Source: an uncultured Muribaculaceae bacterium
Lineage (GTDB): Bacteria; Bacteroidota; Bacteroidia; Bacteroidales; Muribaculaceae
DNA: 32,635 nt
Assembly (NCBI GenBank): GCA_910578365.1
Contig: CAJTRC010000024.1
Span: 1 to 32,635, forward strand
Direction of reading: 5' to 3'
Below are positions 1 to 7,658 of this stretch, piece by piece. The notes beneath the pieces are model-generated. The model was given only the letters and a program-made list of their open reading frames with translations. It did not search any database and had not been told where the DNA came from. The first letter of the stretch is position 1, and the number at the start of each line of letters is the position of its first letter. The position numbers were made by a program, and so were the translations under genes.

Positions 1-16
1 TTTAAGTTTCGCAAGT
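1..16. repeat. Left terminal inverted repeat of the IS
   Basis: This 16-bp end is the exact reverse complement of 1571-1586; the match stops at base 17. It may extend to the left of the window. Confidence 0.85.
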
Positions 17-1468
17 TCAACTTGCTGATTTCAGATTGTAAAATTTAGCGATATGAGCCAGTTCGTCAGAGTGATTGATCACAGCATCATAGACTTCTTC
101 GTCCAGCAGGCCGAAGACTCTCGCTATTGCCGAGACAATCTCCTGAAGGATTCCCCATATCTGTTGTGCAACGGAGAGTTGGACTGTCTCTTTGGAAATA
201 TCCCGAAAGAGACCGCCGATAGTTTCGTAATCGCTGAAGCGTTTTGTGATGGAAAGGATATTATATTGCAGACAACACAATGTGGCAGCGGCAATCTGAG
301 ATGCAAAGCTGGTGCTCTGGCACTTGCCGAATCCCAGATTGGTCTTGCAATCCTTGAATACGACTTCAAGAGCCCAGCGTCTGGAATATATCCGCCATGC
401 CTTGAAGAAATCCATTGCGGTATCGGTTGTAAGCAATCCGTTCCATTTGCCGTGTTGGGTCCGGCGTACAAGGAATATCCTTACAGGGACACCTCCGAAC
501 GTGGCATCAAACATGATATAGTAGCATTTGAGCTTGCGGCTGTACTTCTGCAATTTGAGTTTTTTACCGAGTTTCACAAGTGCTGGAGCAGAAAGGTCTC
601 CGTGTTTGGTATGGTATTTTGTCTTACCGTTCTCTCCGACCTTTATCATGCCAAGCCAATGGCATTTGATATGGCGGCTATGGATGAACTGGACAATCTC
701 CTTGTTGGTAAACCAACTGTCTGCCAACACGTAGCTGAACCTTATGCCTCGACGGATGGCCCGCTTTATCATCTGCTTTGCAAGCTCAATCTTGGACATG
801 TCATATTCCTGCTCACGCTTGCGAAGCGCCTTGCTGTCATGTTCCGTGATACGACGCCGTTTGAGTTCCCTGGCGCTCATGCCGTAGTTCCCTTTCTTTC
901 CTTCCTCTCCGACGATGGCGAGGTCGAGAAGCATTTGCGACACTCCGTCGGTGACAGCCATACAGAGACACTTAAATCCGAGCACCGCTTTGTGAGCCAG
1001 ATGGGAATGGACACGCCCGATTTTTTCAATAGTCCGGCCTGTCTTCTCATGGTCGGTATCGTCAAGAATCAGACACACCTCATCGGCTTTATGGTCAGAA
1101 CGGAGATGTATTCGGTTCCACAGCTGTACCGATATATGCCAGAGAGTCTTTCTCCAGTCTATATCGGGATTTTCCATAAAGCGGTAGAAAACATCCTTTC
1201 TGGCCTTAATCAACGAATCAAGTGTACCGTACTTCTGATTGCGGTATGCGTTTCTAATGCCGAAACATGGGAAAAGAAGAAGACATTGGAATACAGTCAG
1301 CAACCGGTAAACACAGTTACGCTTGCTTGTTACTGCAAGCGTGTCGCGCTCGGTCATCTTGACCTGCCCAAGTATAGAACTTATGTTCTGCATGGCTGCT
1401 GTCATATCGGAATTTTTGAAAAAGTCTTTGATATCCGAGAGAAAAGGAGTAATTTTGTGTATCGACAT
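17..1468 (-). CDS. IS4-family DDE transposase
   Basis: This is the transposase of the surrounding IS (483 residues). It cuts and joins the element ends with an RNase H-fold DDE active site. Visible catalytic candidates are D136/D137 in 'LILDDTDHEK', D250 in 'VLADSWF' and E368. The IS4 signature Y-x2-R-x3-E-x6-K is matched exactly by Y361, R364, E368 and K375. The reading frame is intact and ends one base inside the left terminal repeat, so the element could be active. A likely promoter lies at 1497-1528 on the same strand. A 7-bp inverted repeat (1511-1517 with 1524-1530) overlaps its upstream box. The large plus-strand frame across the element is a shadow of this gene. Confidence 0.93.
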   Translation of the reverse strand: MSIHKITPFLSDIKDFFKNSDMTAAMQNISSILGQVKMTERDTLAVTSKRNCVYRLLTVFQCLLLFPCFGIRNAYRNQKYGTLDSLIKARKDVFYRFMENPDIDWRKTLWHISVQLWNRIHLRSDHKADEVCLILDDTDHEKTGRTIEKIGRVHSHLAHKAVLGFKCLCMAVTDGVSQMLLDLAIVGEEGKKGNYGMSARELKRRRITEHDSKALRKREQEYDMSKIELAKQMIKRAIRRGIRFSYVLADSWFTNKEIVQFIHSRHIKCHWLGMIKVGENGKTKYHTKHGDLSAPALVKLGKKLKLQKYSRKLKCYYIMFDATFGGVPVRIFLVRRTQHGKWNGLLTTDTAMDFFKAWRIYSRRWALEVVFKDCKTNLGFGKCQSTSFASQIAAATLCCLQYNILSITKRFSDYETIGGLFRDISKETVQLSVAQQIWGILQEIVSAIARVFGLLDEEVYDAVINHSDELAHIAKFYNLKSAS

Positions 1469-1496
1469 GGCTTTGAGTTAGTTTTTTGGTGGTACT

Positions 1497-1528
1497 TAAA
1501 ATTACTCATTTTCTTGCAATTAGGCAAG
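1497..1528 (-). promoter_or_regulatory. Possible transposase promoter
   Basis: On the minus strand CTTG (1525-1528) is followed after 20 nt by TAATTTTA (1497-1504), one base away from the Bacteroidetes -7 consensus TAnnTTTG. It lies about 29 bp upstream of the transposase ATG. A 7-bp inverted repeat at 1511-1530 overlaps the upstream box. Assigned by motif only. Confidence 0.35.
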
Positions 1529-1570
1529 AATCCATGTCGTTTTTTTATGCCTCTGTCTCAGGAAATCATT

Positions 1571-1586
1571 ACTTGCGAAACTTAAA
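1571..1586. repeat. Right terminal inverted repeat of the IS
   Basis: This is the exact reverse complement of bases 1-16. It marks the right end of the insertion sequence, 14 bp before the ATG of the downstream lipoprotein gene. Confidence 0.85.
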
Positions 1587-1600
1587 TAAATATAATTATT

Positions 1601-2062
1601 ATGGTAAAGTGGATAAAAAACATTATCTTATCAATGTCAGTGCTCTTGCTTGCCGCATGCACTACATCGAAATCGACAGTTTCACAAAATGTCAACCTGT
1701 CGAAATATGAATATGCTTCGATAATCAACAACGATACTTATCATATCCCGGCTGAACTGATGGAGTATGAGATTCAGCTGTTCGACGCTGTTGAATGTTC
1801 CGGCCTGGAACTCATAAGCGACGCCCGCATTTATGAACTGTCGCAATCGCGGCAGGAAAAACTGTTGTTGGTCAAGTATGGCGTGAACGTAAATCCGGAG
1901 CAGACCGTTGTGACGGTAAACTTTATCGACTACATGACCGGACGGCCCGTAGTTTCTTGTCGTGGCGCCTATACCTCGCTCGGTGTGGCCGGCGCCGAAC
2001 ACGACGTGAGCGGCGCTATCAAGCGAGTGGCGAAGCAAATTGCCGCCACTTTCGGCAAATAA
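1601..2062 (+). CDS. Small lipoprotein of unknown function
   Basis: This is a 153-residue predicted lipoprotein. The N-terminus has Lys residues at 3 and 6, a hydrophobic stretch and a lipobox ending in Cys20 ('LLLAAC'), so the mature protein should be lipid-anchored in the envelope. The remainder is a compact domain with alternating hydrophobic residues and a Gly/Ala-rich stretch ('GVAGAEHDVSG') before the C-terminal helix. I do not recognise the family. An IS4-family element ends 14 bp upstream of the ATG, so the original promoter and leader are probably cut away. Transcription may depend on the IS or be lost. A TonB-dependent receptor gene follows on the same strand after 57 bp, so the two may have formed one unit. 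Confidence 0.8.
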   Translation: MVKWIKNIILSMSVLLLAACTTSKSTVSQNVNLSKYEYASIINNDTYHIPAELMEYEIQLFDAVECSGLELISDARIYELSQSRQEKLLLVKYGVNVNPEQTVVTVNFIDYMTGRPVVSCRGAYTSLGVAGAEHDVSGAIKRVAKQIAATFGK

Positions 2063-2119
2063 TCACGGCAATTATTGTCAACACAATTAATGCGGTTTTT
2101 ATACGTTATTAATTGTACG

Positions 2120-4540
2120 ATGAAGACAATACGACCAATCATATATATATTGCTGATAGCCGTGAGCGCTTTAGCCGCCTCTGCGGCTCCTGTGAAGATT
2201 CACGGACAGATTACCGACGAAAACAACGAGGCTCTCGAATTCGTGACCATCAAGGTAGAGGGCACCGCAATAGGCGCCACCTCCGACCTTGACGGAAAAT
2301 ACTCGCTGTCGGTGGCCGAAGCAGACACCATACGTCTGTCGTTTACCTGCATAGGCTACGAGGAGTCGAAACGACGCCTTATCGATGCCAAGGGTGACGT
2401 GACCGTGAACGTGAAGATGCAGCCGGCAACCTACACACTTGGCGAAGTAAACGTTACAGACTACCGCAAACAGACCGACGGCATGCAGTTGATTGACCTC
2501 GGCCAGCAACGGCTGGTGCCGGATGCCACCGGAGGCAGCGTGGAGAGTATCATATCCACCATGGCCGGTGTGAACAGCAACAACGAGATGAGCAACCAGT
2601 ATTCGGTACGCGGAGGTACATACGACGAAAATTCGGTATATATCAACGGCATAGAAGTGTATCGACCGCTGTTGGTTAGCAGCGGACAGCAGGAAGGCCT
2701 GTCGATTATCAACCCCGATATGGTGGGGGCGGTAAGTTTCAGTACCGGTGGTTTTCCGGCACGCTACGCCGACAAGATGTCGAGCGTACTCGATATTACG
2801 TATCGCGAGCCTGAGGCCTTCGAGGGTGCAGTCAGTGCCAGTCTGATGGGCGGAAGCATAGCCATAGGCACCGCCTCGAAGCGTTTCAGCCAGCTCCATG
2901 GCGTGCGATACAAAAGCAACGCATCGCTGCTGAGCAGTATGGAATCAAAGGGTGAATACGACCCTAAGTATTTCGACTACCAGGCTAATCTCACATATAA
3001 ATTCTCCGACAAACTTAAGGCTGTTTTTCTTGGCAATATAGCCATAAACAATTATAGTTTCATTCCTACCAACCGCACTACCAAATTCGGTACATCGACC
3101 GACGCCAAGGAGTTTACGGTGTATTTCGACGGCCAGGAGAAGGACCGTTTTGAAACCTTTTTCGGCGCTCTGAATCTGTCGTTCCGCCCCAACAACAAAA
3201 GCGAATATACCTTTCTGGCATCGGGCTATCTGACCAACGAGTTAGTGTCGTACGACATCAGCGGCGAATACTGGCTCGACCAGGCCGGCACCAGCGGCGG
3301 CGACTCGGGTGATGCCATCGGCGGCGAACTGGGTGTGGGCCGTTACCATGAGCATGCCCGCAACAGGCTTAAGGCTTCGGTTTTATCTTTGGGCCTGCGT
3401 GGAGCCATCGGGCTGGGCAAGCATAATTTAAACTATGGTATTACATTCAATCACGAAACCATATTCGACAGATCGCGCGAATGGGAACTCCGCGATTCAG
3501 CCGGTTTTTCACTGCCGGTGGCACCTGAAGCCCTGAAGGTTATCTATAACCTGGATTCGCGCCATGACCTGTCGAGCAACCGACTGTCGTTCTACGCCGA
3601 GGATACTTACCGGCTCAGTACCAACGCCGGGTATTTCAACATCAACGGCGGCATGCGTTTTTCGTATTGGGACTTCAACAAAGAGTTTCTTATAAGTCCG
3701 CGCGTGTCGGTAGGCTTTGTGCCCGACAAGGCACCCAACTGGTCGTTCCGCTTCGCCACAGGTCTGTACTACCAGTCGCCTTTCTTCAAGGAATACCGTA
3801 TGCCCGTGACTGACAGCGAAGGCAATACCATAATACAGCTGAACAGCGACATCAAGAGTCAGCGCAGTTTTCAGTTTATTTTCGGTAGCGACTATACATT
3901 CAGGGCTTTCGATCGCCCATTCAAGCTCTCCGCCGAGGCTTATTACAAGCTGTTAGGCAATCTTATACCTTACGAAGTAGATAACCTTAAGGTGGTGTAC
4001 AGCGGCCTGAATCAGACCAGCGGCTTTGCCACTGGCTTGGATATGAAACTATTCGGCCAGTTTGTGCCCGGTACCGACTCATGGCTGAGTTTCTCGCTGA
4101 TGAAAACTCAGGAGGACCTTAACGGCGTGAAAGTGCCCAGGCCCACCGACCAGCGCTACAGCATGGCCCTGTTCTTTACCGACTTCTTTCCGAAGTTTCC
4201 AAAACTGAAATTCAATCTCCGCGGCATATTCTCCGACGGTCTGCCCACCACGGCCCCACGTAGCAGCCGTGACAAAGGCTATTTCCGCGCTCCGGCATAT
4301 AAACGTGTCGATGTTGGTCTGGCCTACGGCCTGCTTACTCCGGCTGCCGACGGCGAGTCGCGCAGCGGATTCTGGCGTCACTTCAAAAGCATCTGGCTGG
4401 GTCTGGATGTGTTCAACCTGCTCGATATCAGCAATGTCAGCAGCTACTACTGGGTGACCGACGTGAACGACATACAGTATGCCGTGCCAAATTACCTTAC
4501 CCGCCGCCAGATAAATGTTCGCCTGACGGTGGATTTTTAA
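2120..4540 (+). CDS. TonB-dependent outer-membrane receptor
   Basis: This is an 806-residue outer-membrane receptor that would import a ligand using TonB/ExbBD energy; the substrate is not evident. Residues 1-23 are a signal peptide. Residues about 25-105 form a carboxypeptidase-regulatory-like beta domain ('GQITDENNEALEFVTIKVEG', 'DLDGKYSL'). A plug domain follows at about 110-230 ('SVRGGTYDENSVYINGIEVYRP', 'GGFPARYADKMSSVLDITYRE'). The rest is a beta-barrel ending in an aromatic residue ('LTVDF'). I chose the ATG at 2120 rather than in-frame ATGs at 2075 and 2090 because the signal peptide begins there. No SusD-like gene follows, so this is not a standard polysaccharide-utilisation SusCD pair. 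The gene ends 26 bp from the convergent HU/LysM gene, with no terminator seen between them. Confidence 0.9.
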   Translation: MKTIRPIIYILLIAVSALAASAAPVKIHGQITDENNEALEFVTIKVEGTAIGATSDLDGKYSLSVAEADTIRLSFTCIGYEESKRRLIDAKGDVTVNVKMQPATYTLGEVNVTDYRKQTDGMQLIDLGQQRLVPDATGGSVESIISTMAGVNSNNEMSNQYSVRGGTYDENSVYINGIEVYRPLLVSSGQQEGLSIINPDMVGAVSFSTGGFPARYADKMSSVLDITYREPEAFEGAVSASLMGGSIAIGTASKRFSQLHGVRYKSNASLLSSMESKGEYDPKYFDYQANLTYKFSDKLKAVFLGNIAINNYSFIPTNRTTKFGTSTDAKEFTVYFDGQEKDRFETFFGALNLSFRPNNKSEYTFLASGYLTNELVSYDISGEYWLDQAGTSGGDSGDAIGGELGVGRYHEHARNRLKASVLSLGLRGAIGLGKHNLNYGITFNHETIFDRSREWELRDSAGFSLPVAPEALKVIYNLDSRHDLSSNRLSFYAEDTYRLSTNAGYFNINGGMRFSYWDFNKEFLISPRVSVGFVPDKAPNWSFRFATGLYYQSPFFKEYRMPVTDSEGNTIIQLNSDIKSQRSFQFIFGSDYTFRAFDRPFKLSAEAYYKLLGNLIPYEVDNLKVVYSGLNQTSGFATGLDMKLFGQFVPGTDSWLSFSLMKTQEDLNGVKVPRPTDQRYSMALFFTDFFPKFPKLKFNLRGIFSDGLPTTAPRSSRDKGYFRAPAYKRVDVGLAYGLLTPAADGESRSGFWRHFKSIWLGLDVFNLLDISNVSSYYWVTDVNDIQYAVPNYLTRRQINVRLTVDF

Positions 4541-4554
4541 GAGCTGAAAATTCC

Positions 4555-4563
4555 GGGGGGGGG
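4555..4563. repeat. Homopolymeric G9 tract
   Basis: A run of nine G lies in the 26-bp gap between two convergent genes, three bases beyond the stop codon of the minus-strand gene. It is outside both coding regions. Confidence 0.9.
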
Positions 4564-4566
4564 ATG

Positions 4567-5634
4567 CTATTTGTAGCGGCTGTAGATGTCGGCGTAGAGG
4601 CGCAGGGCATGGGTCAGGGTGGCGGAATCGCTGCCCTGCGAAAAGTCGACCACTGCAGGTATGGTTACCACTGTACCGGGCTTGATGCGGTCGGGATGGC
4701 CAAGACCCGGATTGGCTTCGTAGATATACACCCAGTACTCCATGTGACCGTAATGCCGACGGGCCATTGAGGCCAGAAAGTGGTTTCGGCTTACGGTATC
4801 TTTTACAATCGCCGGCGTCTTAACCTCTGCGGCAGGTTCTGCGGCAACCTCGACGGCTTCTGAAACTGCCGCGCTGTCGGCCTGAACGGCAGGCTGATTC
4901 TCTAAAATTTCGATAGGTTCAGCCTCGATGGAGTAGTGATTGTATACAGCGTTGTGAGTATAATAGCCTATTACAAAACCCGCCGCCAGGCCAAGCAGGG
5001 CTGTGGCCACATAACCTTTTATGCTGCGGCGCGCAGGCTCAGGTTCGGTATCGTATAGCTGCGGATAATACTCGCCGGCGGTTTCTTCTGTGTCCTCCTC
5101 AGGTGCATCTTCAGTTGTGATTTCGGTTGTTTTCTCAGCGGTTTCGACTGTTGTTTCCTCAGCTGCATCGCATTCAGCCTCTTCCGACTCTGCTACGACT
5201 TCGGTATCTGTTTCGGTTTCCGCCTGTACAATATCTTCATCTTCATTTTCCTCGTATGGCTGCGTATCTATGGCCAGCACATATTCCTCCTTGTCCACCT
5301 TGGTTTCTGTGGCTTGCTGTTCATCCTCGGCAAGGTCGTCAGGCGAAATGCCGTTGCCAAGCTCCATGGCCTCGAACATTGCGAACGGGGTGTTGACAGC
5401 CGCCGCCAGCTCTGAGTCGGGAGTGAAACTCACGGTGCCGCTGCTGCGGTCGACGACGGAAAAACTGCCTATACCTTTAATCTTAACGCTGTTGCCCTGC
5501 ACCAAAGCATCCTCGACGAGTGCGAAAAACTCATGCAGAAACTTGCGCGACTCGGCGGCATCCACGCCGGTCTGCTCGGCCAGCAGCTGTATCAGCTGTG
5601 GCAGGCTTACTATAATGTTCTGTTCAGCGTTCAT
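4567..5634 (-). CDS. HU-like domain, transmembrane segment and LysM fusion protein
   Basis: This is a 355-residue protein with an unusual domain order. Residues about 8-90 resemble the HU/IHF fold ('LPQLIQLLAEQTGVDAAESR', 'GNSVKIKGIGSFSV'), but the DNA-wrapping beta-arm is short and the usual RNP tip is missing. Residues about 91-200 are a low-complexity acidic Glu/Thr linker. Residues about 206-225 form one transmembrane helix, preceded by Arg202/Arg203 and Lys206. Residues about 280-327 look like a LysM module ('MEYWVYIYEANP', 'DRIKPGTVVTIP'). With no signal peptide and positive charge before the helix, the HU part should be cytoplasmic and LysM periplasmic. This could link DNA or a nucleoid protein to peptidoglycan (inference). 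The start codon overlaps the upstream HU gene by 11 bp, so the two are probably cotranslated. HU-superfamily proteins with a membrane segment and a wall-binding domain are known in Bacteroidetes, often with SPOR instead of LysM. Confidence 0.85.
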   Translation of the reverse strand: MNAEQNIIVSLPQLIQLLAEQTGVDAAESRKFLHEFFALVEDALVQGNSVKIKGIGSFSVVDRSSGTVSFTPDSELAAAVNTPFAMFEAMELGNGISPDDLAEDEQQATETKVDKEEYVLAIDTQPYEENEDEDIVQAETETDTEVVAESEEAECDAAEETTVETAEKTTEITTEDAPEEDTEETAGEYYPQLYDTEPEPARRSIKGYVATALLGLAAGFVIGYYTHNAVYNHYSIEAEPIEILENQPAVQADSAAVSEAVEVAAEPAAEVKTPAIVKDTVSRNHFLASMARRHYGHMEYWVYIYEANPGLGHPDRIKPGTVVTIPAVVDFSQGSDSATLTHALRLYADIYSRYK

Positions 5635-5905
5635 TGCGTATATGTTTTTTGAGCATGGAGCCGGGGGTGAATGTAAGTTTAATTTCAGGCGGATACAGCA
5701 TTGTTTTGCCTGTGTCCGGGTCGGTGGCTATGTATTCGTCGGTTTTCACGGCGCCGAAGTTGCCGAAAGCCGGCACGGCAACAGTGGCCAGATTGCTGCA
5801 TCGGTCGCGCAGCACCGATGCGAGGCCTTCGACCAGACGCTGCACGTCGGCGTTGCCGCGTCCACAGCGTTCGGCAAGATTGTTTATGAATGTCTTGTTA
5901 TCCAT
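5624..5905 (-). CDS. HU-family DNA-binding protein
   Basis: This is a 93-residue HU/IHF-superfamily protein, near normal HU length. Visible features are the N-terminal helical half ('KTFINNLAERCG', 'VQRLVEGLASVL'), the turn 'VPAFGNFG' corresponding to the HU 'GFGTF' region, and a beta-arm with 'DPDTGKTMLYPPEIK'. It is divergent from housekeeping HU. The ATG overlaps the umuC stop codon by one base (TAATG). The 3' end overlaps the HU/LysM gene by 11 bp, so it is embedded in the proS-umuDC cluster. It may be a dimer partner for the HU-like domain of the next protein (inference). Whether it works in DNA repair with UmuDC or in nucleoid organisation cannot be told from sequence. Confidence 0.85.
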   Translation of the reverse strand: MDNKTFINNLAERCGRGNADVQRLVEGLASVLRDRCSNLATVAVPAFGNFGAVKTDEYIATDPDTGKTMLYPPEIKLTFTPGSMLKKHIRNER

Positions 5906-7200
5906 TATTTGTCAGGTGGAGTAGGGTTATTGTTCGGGGTGTTGACCTTAATGGCATCGTCGAGCCTGGTTGAGTACAGGCGCGATTTGAATTCGTTGCG
6001 TACACACGAACTTACAGGCGAGTAGCGGGCTAAATGTACCTTGTCGTATCCCGCACTGCCGGCATTTATTTTGTCGACCACCTCCATCAGTCGCCGGCGG
6101 CGTTCGCGCTCGCCTTCTTTTGCAAAGAGCGACTGCTGCACCGAAACTTCCGGACAGATTTCGCATATATGTATGCCGGCCTTTTTTATGCCGTAGCCCT
6201 TGCGATATGCGCGTCTGAGGCAGTCGACGGCTACTTCGGTGAGCCGTATGGTGTCATTTGTGCCTTCATCGAGGGTAAAATGTGCGTTGCCGTAATACTG
6301 AGGCCGGTCGGTGCGGAATGAGTTGGTATGTATGAACACAGACATAGACAAGGCTACCGACTTTTGCTCGCGCAGTTTCCGGCCAAGACTGCCGGCAAAA
6401 GCGGCAATGGCCTCGCTGAGCCTGTCGAGGTTGTATATGTCTTCGGCAAACGAGCGCGAGCAGCACATCTGTTTCTTGGCCGGCTCAACGATGTTCATGG
6501 TTATGCATGGCTCGCCGTTGAGTTCGCGCCAGGTTCGCTCGCCTACGATATTAAGCAGGCGTTCGATATCGGCTTTAGGCCTGTCAGCCAGGTCTAAAGC
6601 GCTGTGTATGCCTATACTGTGCATGCGTCGGCTCAGTCGCCGTCCTATGCCCCATACATCGTCGATGTTGGTAAGTCGCAGCGCTTTGCGCCGTTTCTCC
6701 TCGCTGTCGATAATACATACGGCATGGTATGCCGGGTATTTCTTGGCAAAGAGTGCGGCAATCTTGGCCAGTGTCTTTGTGGGCGCTATGCCCAGCGAAG
6801 TAGGGATGCCCGTATTGCGCCTTACCCGGGCCACTATGCTGCGGCCGAAGCTCTCCTGGGTATCGGGCCGGCAGAAGTCGAGATTCAGAAAGGCCTCGTC
6901 GATTGAATATATTTCCATGTCGCTGACCATTGTTCCGAGAGTAGCCATGACACGGCCCGACATGTCGCCGTATAGGCGGTGGTTGCCCGAGAAGGCGGCC
7001 ACTCCATTACGTTCGCACAACTCCCTAACCTGGAAAAACGGGTTGCCGCGTTTCAGTCCAAGAGCTTTGGCTTCGTTGCTCAGCGCCACTATGCAGCCGT
7101 CGTTGTTGCTCAGAACCACCACGGGCCTTTGGCGCAAGGCAGGCATAAATACCCGCTCGCACGACACAAAGAAATTATTGCAGTCGATGAGTCCGATCAT
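5905..7200 (-). CDS. umuC: DNA polymerase V catalytic subunit UmuC
   Basis: This is a 431-residue Y-family translesion polymerase. The N-terminus 'MIGLIDCNNFFVSCERVF' carries the first metal-binding Asp6. The palm motif 'YSIDEAF' holds D101 and E102. A helix-hairpin-helix region ('LTNIDDVWGIGRRLSRRMHS') and the little-finger region follow. Full length for UmuC. It extends damaged templates together with processed UmuD and RecA. Here it follows umuD after 11 bp and overlaps the next gene, for a HU-family protein, by one base. No promoter of its own was seen, so it is probably expressed with proS and umuD. Confidence 0.95.
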   Translation of the reverse strand: MIGLIDCNNFFVSCERVFMPALRQRPVVVLSNNDGCIVALSNEAKALGLKRGNPFFQVRELCERNGVAAFSGNHRLYGDMSGRVMATLGTMVSDMEIYSIDEAFLNLDFCRPDTQESFGRSIVARVRRNTGIPTSLGIAPTKTLAKIAALFAKKYPAYHAVCIIDSEEKRRKALRLTNIDDVWGIGRRLSRRMHSIGIHSALDLADRPKADIERLLNIVGERTWRELNGEPCITMNIVEPAKKQMCCSRSFAEDIYNLDRLSEAIAAFAGSLGRKLREQKSVALSMSVFIHTNSFRTDRPQYYGNAHFTLDEGTNDTIRLTEVAVDCLRRAYRKGYGIKKAGIHICEICPEVSVQQSLFAKEGERERRRRLMEVVDKINAGSAGYDKVHLARYSPVSSCVRNEFKSRLYSTRLDDAIKVNTPNNNPTPPDK

Positions 7201-7211
7201 AGTCGGCAGGC

Positions 7212-7658
7212 TCAGTAGCGCGGGCGGCGACGGTTGTTTTTAATGGTGTGGGTTACCACGCCCCATATTTCGAAGCTATTGTCGGGGGTGACCAGTATGG
7301 GGTCGAACGCTTCGTTGCTCGGCTGCAGCCATATTTCGCCTGGACGCAGGCAAATACGCTTGAGGGTAAATTCGCCGTCAAGACAGCATACGGCCAGGTC
7401 GCCGTCGGCTGGTTCGAGCGAACGGTCAATTACAATAATGTCGCCCGGCTCAATACCCTCTTCAATCATCGAGTCGCCTGACACACGGCCATAGAACGTG
7501 GCCGCCGGATGTGTTACAATCTCGCGGTTGAGGTCAATCGACTCGGTGATATAGTCCTGAGCAGGCGATGGGAAGCCCGCCTGTATGCCGGCGTCGGCAT
7601 AAGGCAGGCTTATATGTGAGCTCAGGTCGGGTATGAGTATCTTTACGCTGGTATTCAT
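7212..7658 (-). CDS. umuD: UmuD-like S24 protease, polymerase V accessory subunit
   Basis: This is a 148-residue LexA/UmuD-type self-cleaving serine protease. The predicted cleavage bond is Ala27-Gly28 in 'QAGFPSP', closely matching the UmuD site. The catalytic dyad is Ser63 ('GDSM') and Lys100 ('FTLKR'). After RecA-stimulated cleavage the shortened form partners with UmuC. It lacks the LexA DNA-binding domain, so it is not the SOS repressor. An in-frame TTG lies immediately upstream, but the ATG at 7658 overlaps the proS stop in the string TGATG and is the likely start. That overlap suggests translational coupling to proS. No promoter motif was seen in the last about 100 bp of proS. Confidence 0.95.
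   Translation of the reverse strand: MNTSVKILIPDLSSHISLPYADAGIQAGFPSPAQDYITESIDLNREIVTHPAATFYGRVSGDSMIEEGIEPGDIIVIDRSLEPADGDLAVCCLDGEFTLKRICLRPGEIWLQPSNEAFDPILVTPDNSFEIWGVVTHTIKNNRRRPRY

Larger units (their letters stand above)
1..1586 (-). mobile_element. IS4-family insertion sequence
   Basis: This is an insertion sequence holding one transposase gene between inverted terminal repeats. Bases 1-16 and 1571-1586 are perfect reverse complements (16 bp). The left repeat starts on the first base of the window, so the true left end and any target duplication on that side cannot be seen. Just beyond the right end the DNA is A/T rich (1587-1600), and a lipoprotein gene begins at 1601. The element therefore lies 14 bp from that start codon and probably displaced its native promoter. 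The family assignment comes from the YREK signature in the transposase. Confidence 0.88.

Noticed and set aside
53..1585. 510-codon plus-strand frame across the IS
   Set aside because: It is the complement of the IS4 transposase, which has a full set of catalytic motifs; the plus frame resembles no protein.
4567..5634. Reading the HU/LysM protein as a sequencing fusion of two genes
   Set aside because: The frame is continuous through the linker, membrane helix and LysM, and the linker composition is uniform, so a real fusion is more likely.
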